In this document: positions 17,135-25,753 of the stretch, one piece after another
How the letters are laid out: the number at the start of each line of letters is the position of its first letter
Numbering within the stretch: the stretch's first letter is position 1
NCBI RefSeq assembly: GCF_011682065.1
Contig: NZ_VUYU01000005.1
Coordinates: 326,484-390,483 of the forward strand
Direction of reading: 5' to 3'
Length of the DNA: 64,000 bases
Source of the DNA: Massilia rubra
GTDB taxonomy: Bacteria > Pseudomonadota > Gammaproteobacteria > Burkholderiales > Burkholderiaceae_D
The notes under the pieces: generated by a model
What the model was told of the DNA's origin: nothing
The model's database searches: none
What the model saw: the letters and a program-made list of their open reading frames with translations, nothing else
Position numbers and translations under genes: made by a program

Positions 17135-18136
17135 TCACTTGGCGAGCACCGGCATCACGCCGCTGCTCTCCGATGCCGCGTTGATGTCGATGTTGCCGAA
17201 GTAGACTTGCAGATCGTCGGCCGGCTGGAAATTCGACAGGCGCACCTGGAAGGTGTTGGCGTCGATCTTCCTGAACGTGCCGGGGAAGCACAGGCTGACG
17301 ATTTCCGCCGGATGGCGCTTGATGACGTTGAGCGTAAAGTCGTCGATGCCGCGCTTCCAGGTATTGCCGGTCTTGAGGATGTACGACACATGTTCGGCCG
17401 GCACCAGGCGGTCCGGGGTACGCGCCGCCAGTTTCTTCCAGGTGCCGAGGAACTCCTTGTCGGCGCAGTAGGTTTTTGCGACCTCCTCATTCATGCCCCA
17501 TTCGCCGGGGCCGCCGGACACGAAGGGCCGGTACGCATGATGCACGCGCACCACTTTCCCGGCCGGGAACACCTGCTTCCAGATGTAATTCACCTGCACC
17601 TCCCAGACCGGCCCGGTGTCGCCGTCGGCGCCCTGCTCGAGCAGATTGAGGCTGCTCAGTTGCTGGCGCTGTTTCGCCGTCAGCGGCGCTACCTTGGTCT
17701 TTGATGCGAAACTGCTGTTGAAGGCAATCTGGGCGTCGCTCAGGCCGAGCTTTTTGAGCTGGGCAGTGATGTCTTCTTTTGCGTGCAAGGCAATCACGCG
17801 GGTGCTGAAGCCGACCGCCTTGCCATCGACCTTGATCGAAAACCCCGCCGGCTGGCCGTAATACGTGTCGCTGTCTTGCTTCATGGCCTGATAGGCGGGC
17901 AGCGGGAACACGATCGTTTCTTCCAAATCACTCGACGATTCATTGACGAATTCGTAGTCCACGCTGATCAGGCTGCGGCTAACGTTGAGCACTTCCTTTT
18001 TCATGGCAATGGCGTCGGTCTTGCGGAACACGATGCCGCCGGCGCTGACGCCGGCAATGCCGTCGTTGGCCAGCGCGAGGACGGGAAGAAGGAGGGCGGC
18101 GAGGGCGGCTGTGCGTGGCGTTGTGAGTCGTGTCAT
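17135..18136 (-). CDS. DUF4424 family exported protein
   Basis: A 333-residue periplasmic protein with signal peptide ending LALAND. The sequence matches the DUF4424 pattern: ISVDYEFVNESSSDLEETIVFPLPAY, VNYIWKQVFPAGKVVRVHHAYRPFVSG, then YILKTGNTWKRGIDDFTLNV near the C-terminus. The start at 18136 is chosen over 18367 because it begins the signal peptide. Function unknown; the family is widespread in proteobacteria. It is transcribed alone, and a short open frame on the other strand (18181-18276) occupies its upstream region. Confidence 0.85.
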   Translation of the reverse strand: MTRLTTPRTAALAALLLPVLALANDGIAGVSAGGIVFRKTDAIAMKKEVLNVSRSLISVDYEFVNESSSDLEETIVFPLPAYQAMKQDSDTYYGQPAGFSIKVDGKAVGFSTRVIALHAKEDITAQLKKLGLSDAQIAFNSSFASKTKVAPLTAKQRQQLSSLNLLEQGADGDTGPVWEVQVNYIWKQVFPAGKVVRVHHAYRPFVSGGPGEWGMNEEVAKTYCADKEFLGTWKKLAARTPDRLVPAEHVSYILKTGNTWKRGIDDFTLNVIKRHPAEIVSLCFPGTFRKIDANTFQVRLSNFQPADDLQVYFGNIDINAASESSGVMPVLAK

Positions 18137-18180
18137 GGCTGTGTGCTTTTTCGAGGGCGAGGGACGGCGGCGCAAGATTG

Positions 18181-18276
18181 ATGAGATGGAAACTATATCG
18201 GAAACTGACGGTGGTGGTGGCGGTGTTCTTCTGGCGCGGATTTTTCCTCGACGCGGCAAGGCCGGCCGCAAAGTGA
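18181..18276 (+). CDS. Possible 31-residue membrane peptide ending in VFFWRGFFLDA motif
   Basis: A short frame, MRWKLYRKLTVVVAV then FFWRGFFLDAARPAAK, basic at the N-terminus with one hydrophobic stretch. No good ribosome site is seen, and TTG at 18178 is another start. The reason to list it is that VFFWRGFFLDA recurs at the end of the exported protein at 29438-29878, and the four nucleotide differences over those 33 bases are all synonymous. That favours translation of this frame. Function unknown. It could instead be the tail of a decayed larger gene. Confidence 0.35.
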   Translation: MRWKLYRKLTVVVAVFFWRGFFLDAARPAAK

Positions 18277-18386
18277 CGCCGCCGGCGCGCCATCTGCTCC
18301 TTGCGTGATCTAACGTACGGACGAGATCGCTTTTGGAAGGCATTCTGTCTACATCGACACCGCACAACTTCTACAGGAGCACGATC

Positions 18387-18464
18387 ATGGGTAAATATGT
18401 CATTGGCTGGATGCTGGGAATTCCGACCGTCGTACTGGTGGTTCTGTATTTCATCTTTAACTGA
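18387..18464 (+). CDS. 25-residue single-pass membrane protein
   Basis: A very small gene: MGKYVIGWMLGIPTVVLVVL then YFIFN. AGGAG lies 7 bases before the ATG at 18387, and a rho-independent terminator follows at 18525-18551, so it is framed as a complete unit. The whole chain is one hydrophobic helix with a short basic N-terminus. Similar tiny proteins are common in betaproteobacteria and are usually missed because of length. Role unknown. Confidence 0.6.
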   Translation: MGKYVIGWMLGIPTVVLVVLYFIFN

Positions 18465-18524
18465 TACAGCAAGGCCTGGCCATGAAGCCGGGCCGGACAG
18501 GACGATGTCCTGTCGCCGCAACTG

Positions 18525-18551
18525 AAAACGCCACCCTCGGGTGGCGTTTTT
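18525..18551. terminator. Rho-independent terminator
   Basis: CGCCACCC/GGGTGGCG stem (18529-18546) with four A before and five T after. It lies between the convergent small membrane gene and the old-yellow-enzyme gene. A second hairpin, GACAGGAC-GAT-GTCCTGTC, lies at 18496-18514. Confidence 0.85.
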
Positions 18552-18586
18552 GTTGCTCAGCGGGCGGCGATGGCTTGCACCGTCAC

Positions 18587-19693
18587 TCAGGCGGCCTGGG
18601 CGAGCGTCGGATAGTCGGTATAGCCGTGCGCGCCGCCGCCGTAGAAGGTCGACTGGTCCGGTGCGTTGAGTGCGGCGCCGGCGCGGAAGCGCTCGACCAG
18701 GTCCGGGTTGGCCAGGTACGGCCGGCCGAAAGCGATGGCGTCGGCGACCCCGCTGGCGATCAGCGCGTCGCCCTCGGCGGCCGTGTAGCCGCCGCAGAAA
18801 ATGAGCAGGCCGCCGAACGCTGCGCGGATCTGGCGCCGGAACGCATCGGTCAGTTCTTCACCGCCAGCCCAGTCCGGTTCGGCGATGTGCAGGTAAGCGA
18901 TGCCGCGGCGCTGCAATTCGGCGGCCAGGTACAGGGCGCTTGCTTCGGCTTCCTGGTCGGCGATGTCGTGGCCGACGAAATGCGGCGACAGGCGCACTCC
19001 AACGCGCTCGGCACCGATTTCGGCGATGGCCGCGTCGACCGCCTCGAGCGCCAGGCGCGCGCGGTTTTCAAGCGAGCCGCCGTAGGCATCGGTGCGCTGA
19101 TTGGTGTTGGTGGACAGGAACTGTTGCAGCAGATAGCCATTCGCCGCGTGTACCTCGACCATGTCGAAACCGGCGCGCTGGGCCCGGGCCGTGGCCTGGC
19201 GGTATTGCGCGATGATGCCAGGCAGCTCGTCGGTGGCCAGGGCGCGCGGGGCGCCGGTCGGCACGTTGGCGGAGGTTCCGTCGGCTTGCACGACGAAGCA
19301 TTTGCTGGTGGCCGCAATCAATGCCGAAGGCGCGACCGGGTCGGCGCCGCCGGCCTGCAACAGCGGATGCGAGATGCGGCCCACGTGCCAGAGTTGCGCC
19401 GCGATCCGGCCGCCCCGCGCATGCACGGCAGCGGTGACTTTTTTCCAGCCGGCTTCCTGCTCGTCACTGTAGATGCCGGGCGTCCAGGCATAGCCCTGGC
19501 CTTGCTGCGAGATTTGGGTGGCTTCGGAGACGATCAGGCCGGCGCCTGCGCGCTGGGCATAGTATTCGGCATTCAACGCGGTGGGGACATCGCCCGGCTG
19601 GCCTGCGCGCGAGCGCGTCAGCGGCGCCATGACGACACGGCTGGACAGGGTGAGTGCGCCAGCCTTGACGGGCGATAATAAGTGGTCGTACAT
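18587..19693 (-). CDS. Alkene reductase, old yellow enzyme family (NemA-like)
   Basis: A 368-residue FMN-dependent NAD(P)H oxidoreductase that reduces activated alkenes, nitrate esters or electrophiles. It starts MYDHLLSPVKAGALTLSSRVVMAPLTRSRA; AGGAG is well placed before 19693. Family motifs: AQLWHVGRISHP, FDMVEVHAANGYLLQQFLS, NQRTDAYGGSLENRARL, and GRPYLANPDLVERF for phosphate/flavin binding. A TetR-type inverted repeat lies 60 bases upstream at 19753-19767, much like the operator of E. coli nemRA, suggesting induction by electrophiles. No regulator gene is adjacent. Confidence 0.92.
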   Translation of the reverse strand: MYDHLLSPVKAGALTLSSRVVMAPLTRSRAGQPGDVPTALNAEYYAQRAGAGLIVSEATQISQQGQGYAWTPGIYSDEQEAGWKKVTAAVHARGGRIAAQLWHVGRISHPLLQAGGADPVAPSALIAATSKCFVVQADGTSANVPTGAPRALATDELPGIIAQYRQATARAQRAGFDMVEVHAANGYLLQQFLSTNTNQRTDAYGGSLENRARLALEAVDAAIAEIGAERVGVRLSPHFVGHDIADQEAEASALYLAAELQRRGIAYLHIAEPDWAGGEELTDAFRRQIRAAFGGLLIFCGGYTAAEGDALIASGVADAIAFGRPYLANPDLVERFRAGAALNAPDQSTFYGGGAHGYTDYPTLAQAA

Positions 19694-19752
19694 ATGTTCT
19701 CCTGGAGAGGGAAGATTGGATAGCAAACAGCGCTAATTCGTTTGGGTTGAAT

Positions 19753-19767
19753 TAGACCGGTCGTCTA
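19753..19767. promoter_or_regulatory. TetR/NemR-like operator
   Basis: TAGAC-CGGTC-GTCTA, perfect 5-bp arms, 60 bases upstream of the alkene reductase start. It resembles the NemR box that controls nemA in E. coli. The regulator would be encoded elsewhere. Confidence 0.45.
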
Positions 19768-19919
19768 GTGTAGCACTAAAAAGAAATCCCGCAGGCACGG
19801 TGCGCACTGGCCGCTGGCCTGCCCTGCGTCGGGAACCATCGCATCGTGAGCAAGTCTTATAGCGGGAACGGCGCGTACGCTGCGATAATAGCGGCCATCT
19901 TTCCGCGCCCTGACTTGCC

Positions 19920-22900
19920 ATGTATGTTCCTATTTTCGACGACGACGACATTCAAAAAAACACCGGTGAGGCGAGCTACGCGCGCGGCAGCGACTACTAC
20001 CGGCGCGGCAAGGTGTATTCCTGCCGTGTGCACGGGGGCGACATCGTGGGCACGGTCGGCGGCAGCGGCCGCCAGGTCTATGAGCAAACGATCGAAGTGA
20101 GCGAGGATGGCGGGCTGATGATCGACGGCAGTTGCAGCTGTCCCATGGAATACAACTGCAAGCACGTGGTCGCCGTCCTGCTGGCATATTTGCAGCGCCA
20201 GGATGGGCAAGCACCGTCCGCGCCGGCGTTGCCGTATGCCAGCACCACCTGGCTCGACCGGCTTGCACGGGCGGCCGCCGCGGCCGATGTCGCCGCTGCG
20301 GGCAAGCCGCTGTCGCAATTGATCTTCGTTTTCGTGCCATCCAAGCAAAATAGCGGCTTGGAACTGGCGCTCTGCCGTTCGTTTCCGCGCTCGGGCGGCG
20401 GCTATACCAGCGCCAGTGCGATCACGCAAGGCTACGAGCTGGTCGCCGAAGCGGCCAGTGGCGGCGCGCAGGGCGAATTGATCCGCTTGTTCCTCGCCTT
20501 GCGGGCCGATGGCGACGCCTACGGCGCGGTGGCCCAGCCACGCGGCGCGCTCGGTGCGCAGTTGCTCGCACAATTGCTGGACCAGGGCTTGCTGCTGCGG
20601 GCCGGCTCGCGCAAGGACCTCAAGGGCAAGATGCGGCAGCTGAAACGCGGCGCGCGGCGCGCCGCCGCGCCGGCCTGGCGCAACACGAACGGCATCATCA
20701 GCCTGGCCTGGGAGGGCGAGGGCGGCGCCATCGACACCATCCTGGCGACCGATCCGCCGATGTACCTGAATGACGACGAGGTGGGCGAGCTCGACTTGCC
20801 GGCCGCGCTGCGCGGCTTGCCCACGGCGGCCCTGCTGGAGCTGGTCCGGCAGGCGCCCCAGGTCGAAGCGGCGCAGGCGGCGCGTTTTTGCACTGAAATG
20901 CAAGCCTTGCAACTGGACCGGCTGATGCCGCTGCCGCCCCTACCGCACGTGACCTTGCGCAGCGATATCCCTTGCACCCCCTATCTTTTACTGGGCAGCA
21001 TGGAGAGCGCCGCAGCTTGCCACGATTACGCCGTGTTGGCCTTCGATTACGACGGCAAGCGGGCCTCGGCCGACCCCAGCCAGCGGCTGATACGCACGAG
21101 CGCAAACGGCAGCGAGCAGATCGAGCGCGACGGCGGCGCCGAGACGCTGGCCCATGCCACGCTGGAAGGCTTTGGCTTTCGGCCCAGCAGCGCGCCCGCG
21201 CTGAAGCGCTTTGCGGGGGCGCTGGAGCTGGCCGACAACGACGCCTGGCTCGAATTCGGCCGCGCCGGCCTGCCGGCCTTGCGCGCCCGGGGCTGGCTGC
21301 TGGAACTGGCGCCCAGCTTCCGCTTCGACGTGCGCGCGATCGACGACTGGTACGCCGACGTCGACCCGGGAGGCGAGGGCAATGCCTGGTTCGAACTGGA
21401 ACTGGGCATCGTGGTCGAGGGCGAGCGCGTGCCCCTGTTGCCGATCCTGTTGCAACTGATCCGCAGTGCGCCCATGGAGTTCGATGCGCAGGCGCTGGCG
21501 GCCCATGCCGACAGCGACGTGCTGATGGCGCGCCTGCCCGGCGGCGCGCGCGTGGCCCTGCCCTGGAGCCGCATCCGGCCGATCCTGAGCACCCTTGGCG
21601 AACTGTATTTTCTGGAACGCATCGGCAACGCCATCCGCCTGCCCAGCCTGGACGCGGCCCGCCTGGCCGAGCTGGAGGCGGGCGCCCGCCTGCGCTGGAT
21701 CGGCGGCGAGCGCTTGCGCGCCCTCGGCCAGCGCCTGGCCGGCTTCGACGGCGTGCAAGCGGTGGCGCCGCCGCGCGGCCTGCAAGCGACCTTGCGCAGC
21801 TACCAGCAAGAGGGCGTGGCGTGGATGCAGTTCCTGCGCGAATTCGGCCTGGCCGGCATCCTGGCCGACGACATGGGTTTGGGAAAGACCATCCAGACGC
21901 TGGCCCATATCCTGCTGGAAAAGGAAGCGGGGCGGCTGGACCGCCCGGCACTGGTTGTCGCACCCACCAGCCTGATGGGCAACTGGCAAGATGAAGCGGC
22001 GCGCTTCGCGCCATCGCTGCGCGTGCTCCTGCTGCATGGGCCAGACCGGACAGAACGCTTTGGGGAGATGGCCAGCTGCGACCTGGTCCTGACCACCTAT
22101 GCGCTGCTGCCGCGCGACGAGGCGGCCTTGCTGGGGCAAGAGTTCCATCTGTTGATCCTGGACGAGTCGCAATACATCAAGAACCACCGCAGCAAGGCAG
22201 CCGGGACGGCCGCCCTGCTGCGCGCGCGCCACCGCTTGTGCCTGACGGGCACGCCGCTGCAAAACCACCTGGGCGAATTGTGGTCGCAATTCCACTTCCT
22301 GCTGCCGGGACTGCTGGGCGACGAGAAGCAATTTAACAGCGACTTCCGCAAGCCGGTCGAGCGTGACGGCGACGCCGGCCGCAACGCCTTCCTGACGCGC
22401 CGCATCAAGCCGTTCCTGCTGCGCCGCACCAAGGACCACGTGGCCAAGGAATTGCCCGCCAAGACCGACATGCTGCGCGAAGTCACCCTGGCCGGGGCGC
22501 AGCGCGACCTGTACGAGACGGTGCGCCTGGCGATGGACAAGAAGGTGCGGGCGGCGATTGCCAGCAAGGGCGTGGCGCGCAGCCAGATCGTGATCCTGGA
22601 AGCGTTGCTCAAATTGCGCCAGGTGTGCTGCGATCCGCGCCTGGTGGCCATGAGCGGCGCGCGCAAGAGTGCCGCGCCGTCGGCCAAGCTGGCCGAGTTG
22701 ACCGGCATGCTGGACGAGTTGCTCGACGAGGGCCGCAAGATCCTGGTGTTTTCCCAGTTCACCAGCATGCTGGCGCTGATCGAAGAGGAACTGCGCGCGC
22801 GCAATATCCCCTACGCCTTGCTCACGGGCGACACCAAGGACCGTCGCGCGCAGGTGGCGGCGTTCCAGGGCGGCAAGGTGCCGGTCTTCCTGATCAGCCT

Positions 22901-23234
22901 GAAGGCGGGCGGTGTCGGCCTGAACCTGACGGCGGCCGACACCGTGATCCATTACGATCCGTGGTGGAACCCGGCGGTGGAGAACCAGGCTACCGACCGT
23001 GCCTGGCGCATCGGCCAGGACAAGCCGGTGTTCGTCTACAAGCTGATCGCCAAGGACACGCTGGAGGAAAAAATCCAGGAGATGCAGCATCGCAAGGCGG
23101 CGCTGGCCGGCGCGGTGCTCAGCGGCGGCGATACGCAGGGATTGCAGATTACCCAGGAGGATTTGCAGGGCATATTCGCGCCGCTGGAGGCGGCGCCGGC
23201 GCCGGCGCGGCGTACTCGAGTCGTAAGCGCTTGA
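19920..23234 (+). CDS. SWIM-zinc-finger SNF2-family DEAD/DEAH helicase
   Basis: A 1104-residue ATP-dependent DNA translocase. The N-terminus carries a SWIM zinc finger with ligands C72, C74, C80 and H82 (CSCPMEYNCKHVV). The middle (~90-600) is family-specific. The helicase core follows: motif I DDMGLGKT near residue 650, motif II DESQ near 748 with QYIKNHRSKAAG, LCLTGTPLQNHLGELWSQF, then the second RecA lobe with VFSQFTSML, LLTGDTKDRRAQV, LKAGGVGLNLTAADTVIHYDPWWNPAVE and QATDRAWRIGQ. It remodels DNA or protein-DNA complexes, probably in repair or transcription recycling. The gene is transcribed alone. Confidence 0.93.
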   Translation: MYVPIFDDDDIQKNTGEASYARGSDYYRRGKVYSCRVHGGDIVGTVGGSGRQVYEQTIEVSEDGGLMIDGSCSCPMEYNCKHVVAVLLAYLQRQDGQAPSAPALPYASTTWLDRLARAAAAADVAAAGKPLSQLIFVFVPSKQNSGLELALCRSFPRSGGGYTSASAITQGYELVAEAASGGAQGELIRLFLALRADGDAYGAVAQPRGALGAQLLAQLLDQGLLLRAGSRKDLKGKMRQLKRGARRAAAPAWRNTNGIISLAWEGEGGAIDTILATDPPMYLNDDEVGELDLPAALRGLPTAALLELVRQAPQVEAAQAARFCTEMQALQLDRLMPLPPLPHVTLRSDIPCTPYLLLGSMESAAACHDYAVLAFDYDGKRASADPSQRLIRTSANGSEQIERDGGAETLAHATLEGFGFRPSSAPALKRFAGALELADNDAWLEFGRAGLPALRARGWLLELAPSFRFDVRAIDDWYADVDPGGEGNAWFELELGIVVEGERVPLLPILLQLIRSAPMEFDAQALAAHADSDVLMARLPGGARVALPWSRIRPILSTLGELYFLERIGNAIRLPSLDAARLAELEAGARLRWIGGERLRALGQRLAGFDGVQAVAPPRGLQATLRSYQQEGVAWMQFLREFGLAGILADDMGLGKTIQTLAHILLEKEAGRLDRPALVVAPTSLMGNWQDEAARFAPSLRVLLLHGPDRTERFGEMASCDLVLTTYALLPRDEAALLGQEFHLLILDESQYIKNHRSKAAGTAALLRARHRLCLTGTPLQNHLGELWSQFHFLLPGLLGDEKQFNSDFRKPVERDGDAGRNAFLTRRIKPFLLRRTKDHVAKELPAKTDMLREVTLAGAQRDLYETVRLAMDKKVRAAIASKGVARSQIVILEALLKLRQVCCDPRLVAMSGARKSAAPSAKLAELTGMLDELLDEGRKILVFSQFTSMLALIEEELRARNIPYALLTGDTKDRRAQVAAFQGGKVPVFLISLKAGGVGLNLTAADTVIHYDPWWNPAVENQATDRAWRIGQDKPVFVYKLIAKDTLEEKIQEMQHRKAALAGAVLSGGDTQGLQITQEDLQGIFAPLEAAPAPARRTRVVSA

Positions 23235-23309
23235 GACAGCATGAGATGAGGGAGGTCCTGTATCCTGCGCAACGCTCGATTTTGTCGTCCTGTCGCCGGC
23301 CGTGAGGAG

Positions 23310-24158
23310 CTATGCGACAGCGGCCCAGGCTTGAATCTTCAATGCCACCTCGGCAGGATCGTTATGCGAAAACTGGGTGACCCCGGCCTCCTCGATCTCA
23401 TTCAATAAATCGATGGTCTTTTTTGATGTCAGCACGTCTGCCGGTGTTTTTACTTCGGGAAGAACGACAAAAAGCGTCGGTTGCGCCTCCCGGTTGGACA
23501 GGTTGTGGGCTCGTGTTACCTGGAGCAGCGAAGAGTGGATGTGGCCGTGAATAGTCGAAAATAATGCATATCTGGCGGAGACGATATTTCCGTAACTATG
23601 GCCATTATTGAGCGCGATCGATAATTTCCTGGTCCCGATGACGACGGATCGGCCTGGAATGAAGGGATTGAATGTGTCCTGTGCGGACTTCACCGCCCTC
23701 ATCATCGTCGTGTAGGCCCACTCGTCATCCATCGGGCTATCCCGATGATGACTGTCTTGCCATAGCGCGCCAGCTTGCCGCTTCAGCAGGGTCGTCAGTT
23801 CAACATCGATGTCGTGTGTTGCCAGATAGCCGCAAGGGATCACGCGCAAATGCGGCGAGCCGCTGTCGAGCGTCTTCAATAGTGCGTGATAGCTGGAGCG
23901 GATAGCGATTTCAGACCCGTCGAAAAGATCGCGCGTATCGGATGAGGTAATGGCATCACCGTACAGGTGGCTGAGTTTTGAAAGTGACGGGAGCCATTTC
24001 AGATGCGGTTGCGCATCACCGTCAATCGCTGCCGCCACGCCAACGATAAATTCTTGTTGGCTTCCCAAGTCGGGACGAAACGCAATAGTCGCCCATTCAC
24101 CGGTCAGCAACGGTTCCGGTGATGGGGTAGCTCGCTGCAGAAGTTCCAGAAAGTTCAT
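23310..24158 (-). CDS. Unrecognised protein coupled to HipA-like kinase
   Basis: A 282-residue protein. The start at 24158 shares bases with the stop of the upstream HipA-like frame (TGATG), a sign of translational coupling. The start of the chain (EWATIAFRPDLGSQQEFIVGVAA) is reminiscent of DUF3037-type partners of HipA-like kinases, but the rest is longer and the match is not firm. Base composition is lower in GC than the flanking core genes. Probably the second gene of a transferred two-gene module. Confidence 0.6.
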   Translation of the reverse strand: MNFLELLQRATPSPEPLLTGEWATIAFRPDLGSQQEFIVGVAAAIDGDAQPHLKWLPSLSKLSHLYGDAITSSDTRDLFDGSEIAIRSSYHALLKTLDSGSPHLRVIPCGYLATHDIDVELTTLLKRQAGALWQDSHHRDSPMDDEWAYTTMMRAVKSAQDTFNPFIPGRSVVIGTRKLSIALNNGHSYGNIVSARYALFSTIHGHIHSSLLQVTRAHNLSNREAQPTLFVVLPEVKTPADVLTSKKTIDLLNEIEEAGVTQFSHNDPAEVALKIQAWAAVA

Positions 24159-24843
24159 CAGATTAGCCTTTCGCAACTGGTGGCAAACGCCGGTCCCGTT
24201 GCGCGTCCTCGCATATATTCTACAATCGTATCGATATCGTCGGCGTCCAGCAAGCCAGGTAGCATGGCTGAAACGTGGGCCAGAATCGCGTCCCAGCTCG
24301 ATTGCGCATTTCCATACTCCATGAGCGCTGCTGCACGCCATGCGGCCAGTTGTGAGCCGTTCAGAAAACTCTGTGCGAGGATCGCCAACTCGTTTCTGGG
24401 ATGCGGGTCAGGCCATGAAGTATGCCAATACTTGCCGCCACCTACGCAACCTTGATCGATGGCCAAGTATTTCAAGTCGTCTTCGTACAAGAAGTTACCT
24501 TCATGCTGATCCAGCAAGCCGCCAGTCCACTATGCGTATCGATAAAATCAGCCAGGTCTGTGTTGAGATCCGGTAGTTGACGTTTCGACAGAAGAAGGAT
24601 GCCACCTCTTCTGGGCTGCCGAATCCCACGTAGAGCGTTGACGATGTAGCCGATGGTTTCGTTCGCTACCCCACAGCTACTTGCTTCGTAGAGCTTAACA
24701 ACGACGTCTTCAGGTTCACTGCCAGCGGGCCAGAGAACGCGGCCGATAAAAATTGGCTGGGCCGCTTTTTCAGCCCCGGGCAGGAGGCGTCCCAAATGTG
24801 CGGAGAAGCCGCGATAAGAGTCGGCTGCCAATATTGGTATCAT
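24158..24843 (-). pseudogene. HipA-like kinase gene, frameshifted
   Basis: Two overlapping frames make one protein. 24472-24843 gives MIPILAADSYRGFSAHL through VVVKLYEASSCGVANETIGY to ADFIDTHSGLA. 24158-24517 continues DQHEGNFLYEDDLKYLAIDQGC to the end. The N-terminal part carries the ATP-site-like VVVKLY lysine. The second part has the DQHEGNF and LAIDQG motifs of the HipA-like kinase catalytic and metal sites. The frames change within the overlap near 24505-24520. A single-base indel, real or a sequencing error, would restore a ~228-residue kinase. HipA_2-type kinases are found in bacterial conflict or regulatory modules; target unknown. Confidence 0.65.
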
Positions 24844-25072
24844 CTTGGGCTGTCTTCTCGCATGTTGGGCAAGCTGAAGTGGATAAGGATACGGTTGACG
24901 CAGCTGAGATGTCGACTGTCACAATGCCAAAAAGCGACAGCCTACGCATGTGACACTCTTATATCACACTACAAATTCTTGTCTGCCCCATCGGCGCACA
25001 ATGTCAATCCGCCGCGCCATCGAGCCCAAAATCGGTACACTGGCTGGCATTCAAATAGCTGCCGAGGCCGGG

Positions 25073-25753
25073 ATGCGCACGATGGATTTCAGTTCATGGC
25101 AAGGAGCGCTGACGACCATCGTCGGCCTGGCGGTGTTCACCTTGCTCGGGGTGGGCGTGCGCATGCTCATGATGCAGACCATTCAGCAACGGCGCGAGCG
25201 CATGAACCGCCAGATCAACGAGCGCTTGAAAACGCTGATGTCCGCCTATCGCACCCTGGGCGGGTCGTTTACCGGGCAATTGACGGTCGATCCAACCCAC
25301 TTGCGCGACGTGCGCCAGGGCGCTCCCGGCGCGCCGGAAGAGGCCGGCGCGGCCGAGGGACCGGCCAGTTCCGATCGCTCGCGCCGCATCCGTGACGCGG
25401 TCGAAGCGGCCCTGGCCGATATTCTCCTGCTGGGCACCGAAGAACACTGCCGCCTGGCGGGCCAGGCCGCGGCCGACCTGGCCGCCGGCCGTCCCATCCA
25501 CACGGCGGACCTGGTCATTTCGCTGCGCAGCTTTATCCGCGCGGCGCTCGACCTGGGGCCGGTGCCGGGCGACGTGATCATTCCGTTGCAGGGGCCGACG
25601 CGCGCAGCGGCTGGCGCCGGCCGTGGCAAGGGTGACGCCAACCGGGGTGGCAACAAGGGCGCGGGCATGGAGATGCAGGGAGGCGGCGCCGGCCCGATGG
25701 GCATGGACATCGCGCCCGGCATGGGACGCAACGATGGCGGCCATGCCGGTTAA
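25073..25753 (+). CDS. Membrane-anchored protein of unknown function
   Basis: A 226-residue protein with one N-terminal membrane helix (LTTIVGLAVFTLLGVGV) and a basic stretch (QQRRERMNRQINERLKTL), then a helical domain (VEAALADILLLGTEEHCRLAGQAAADLAAG, LVISLRSFIRAAL). The tail is Gly/Met-rich and probably disordered. A start at 25073 or 25082 is possible; 25073 has GAGG upstream. Its stop codon overlaps that of the convergent methyltransferase gene by 3 bases. The family is not recognised. It may be an inner-membrane adaptor, which is inference only. Confidence 0.6.
   Translation: MRTMDFSSWQGALTTIVGLAVFTLLGVGVRMLMMQTIQQRRERMNRQINERLKTLMSAYRTLGGSFTGQLTVDPTHLRDVRQGAPGAPEEAGAAEGPASSDRSRRIRDAVEAALADILLLGTEEHCRLAGQAAADLAAGRPIHTADLVISLRSFIRAALDLGPVPGDVIIPLQGPTRAAAGAGRGKGDANRGGNKGAGMEMQGGGAGPMGMDIAPGMGRNDGGHAG

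Noticed and set aside
24907-24990. TGTGA...TCACA as a CRP site upstream of the HipA-like gene
   Set aside because: The spacer is 10 bases instead of 6.
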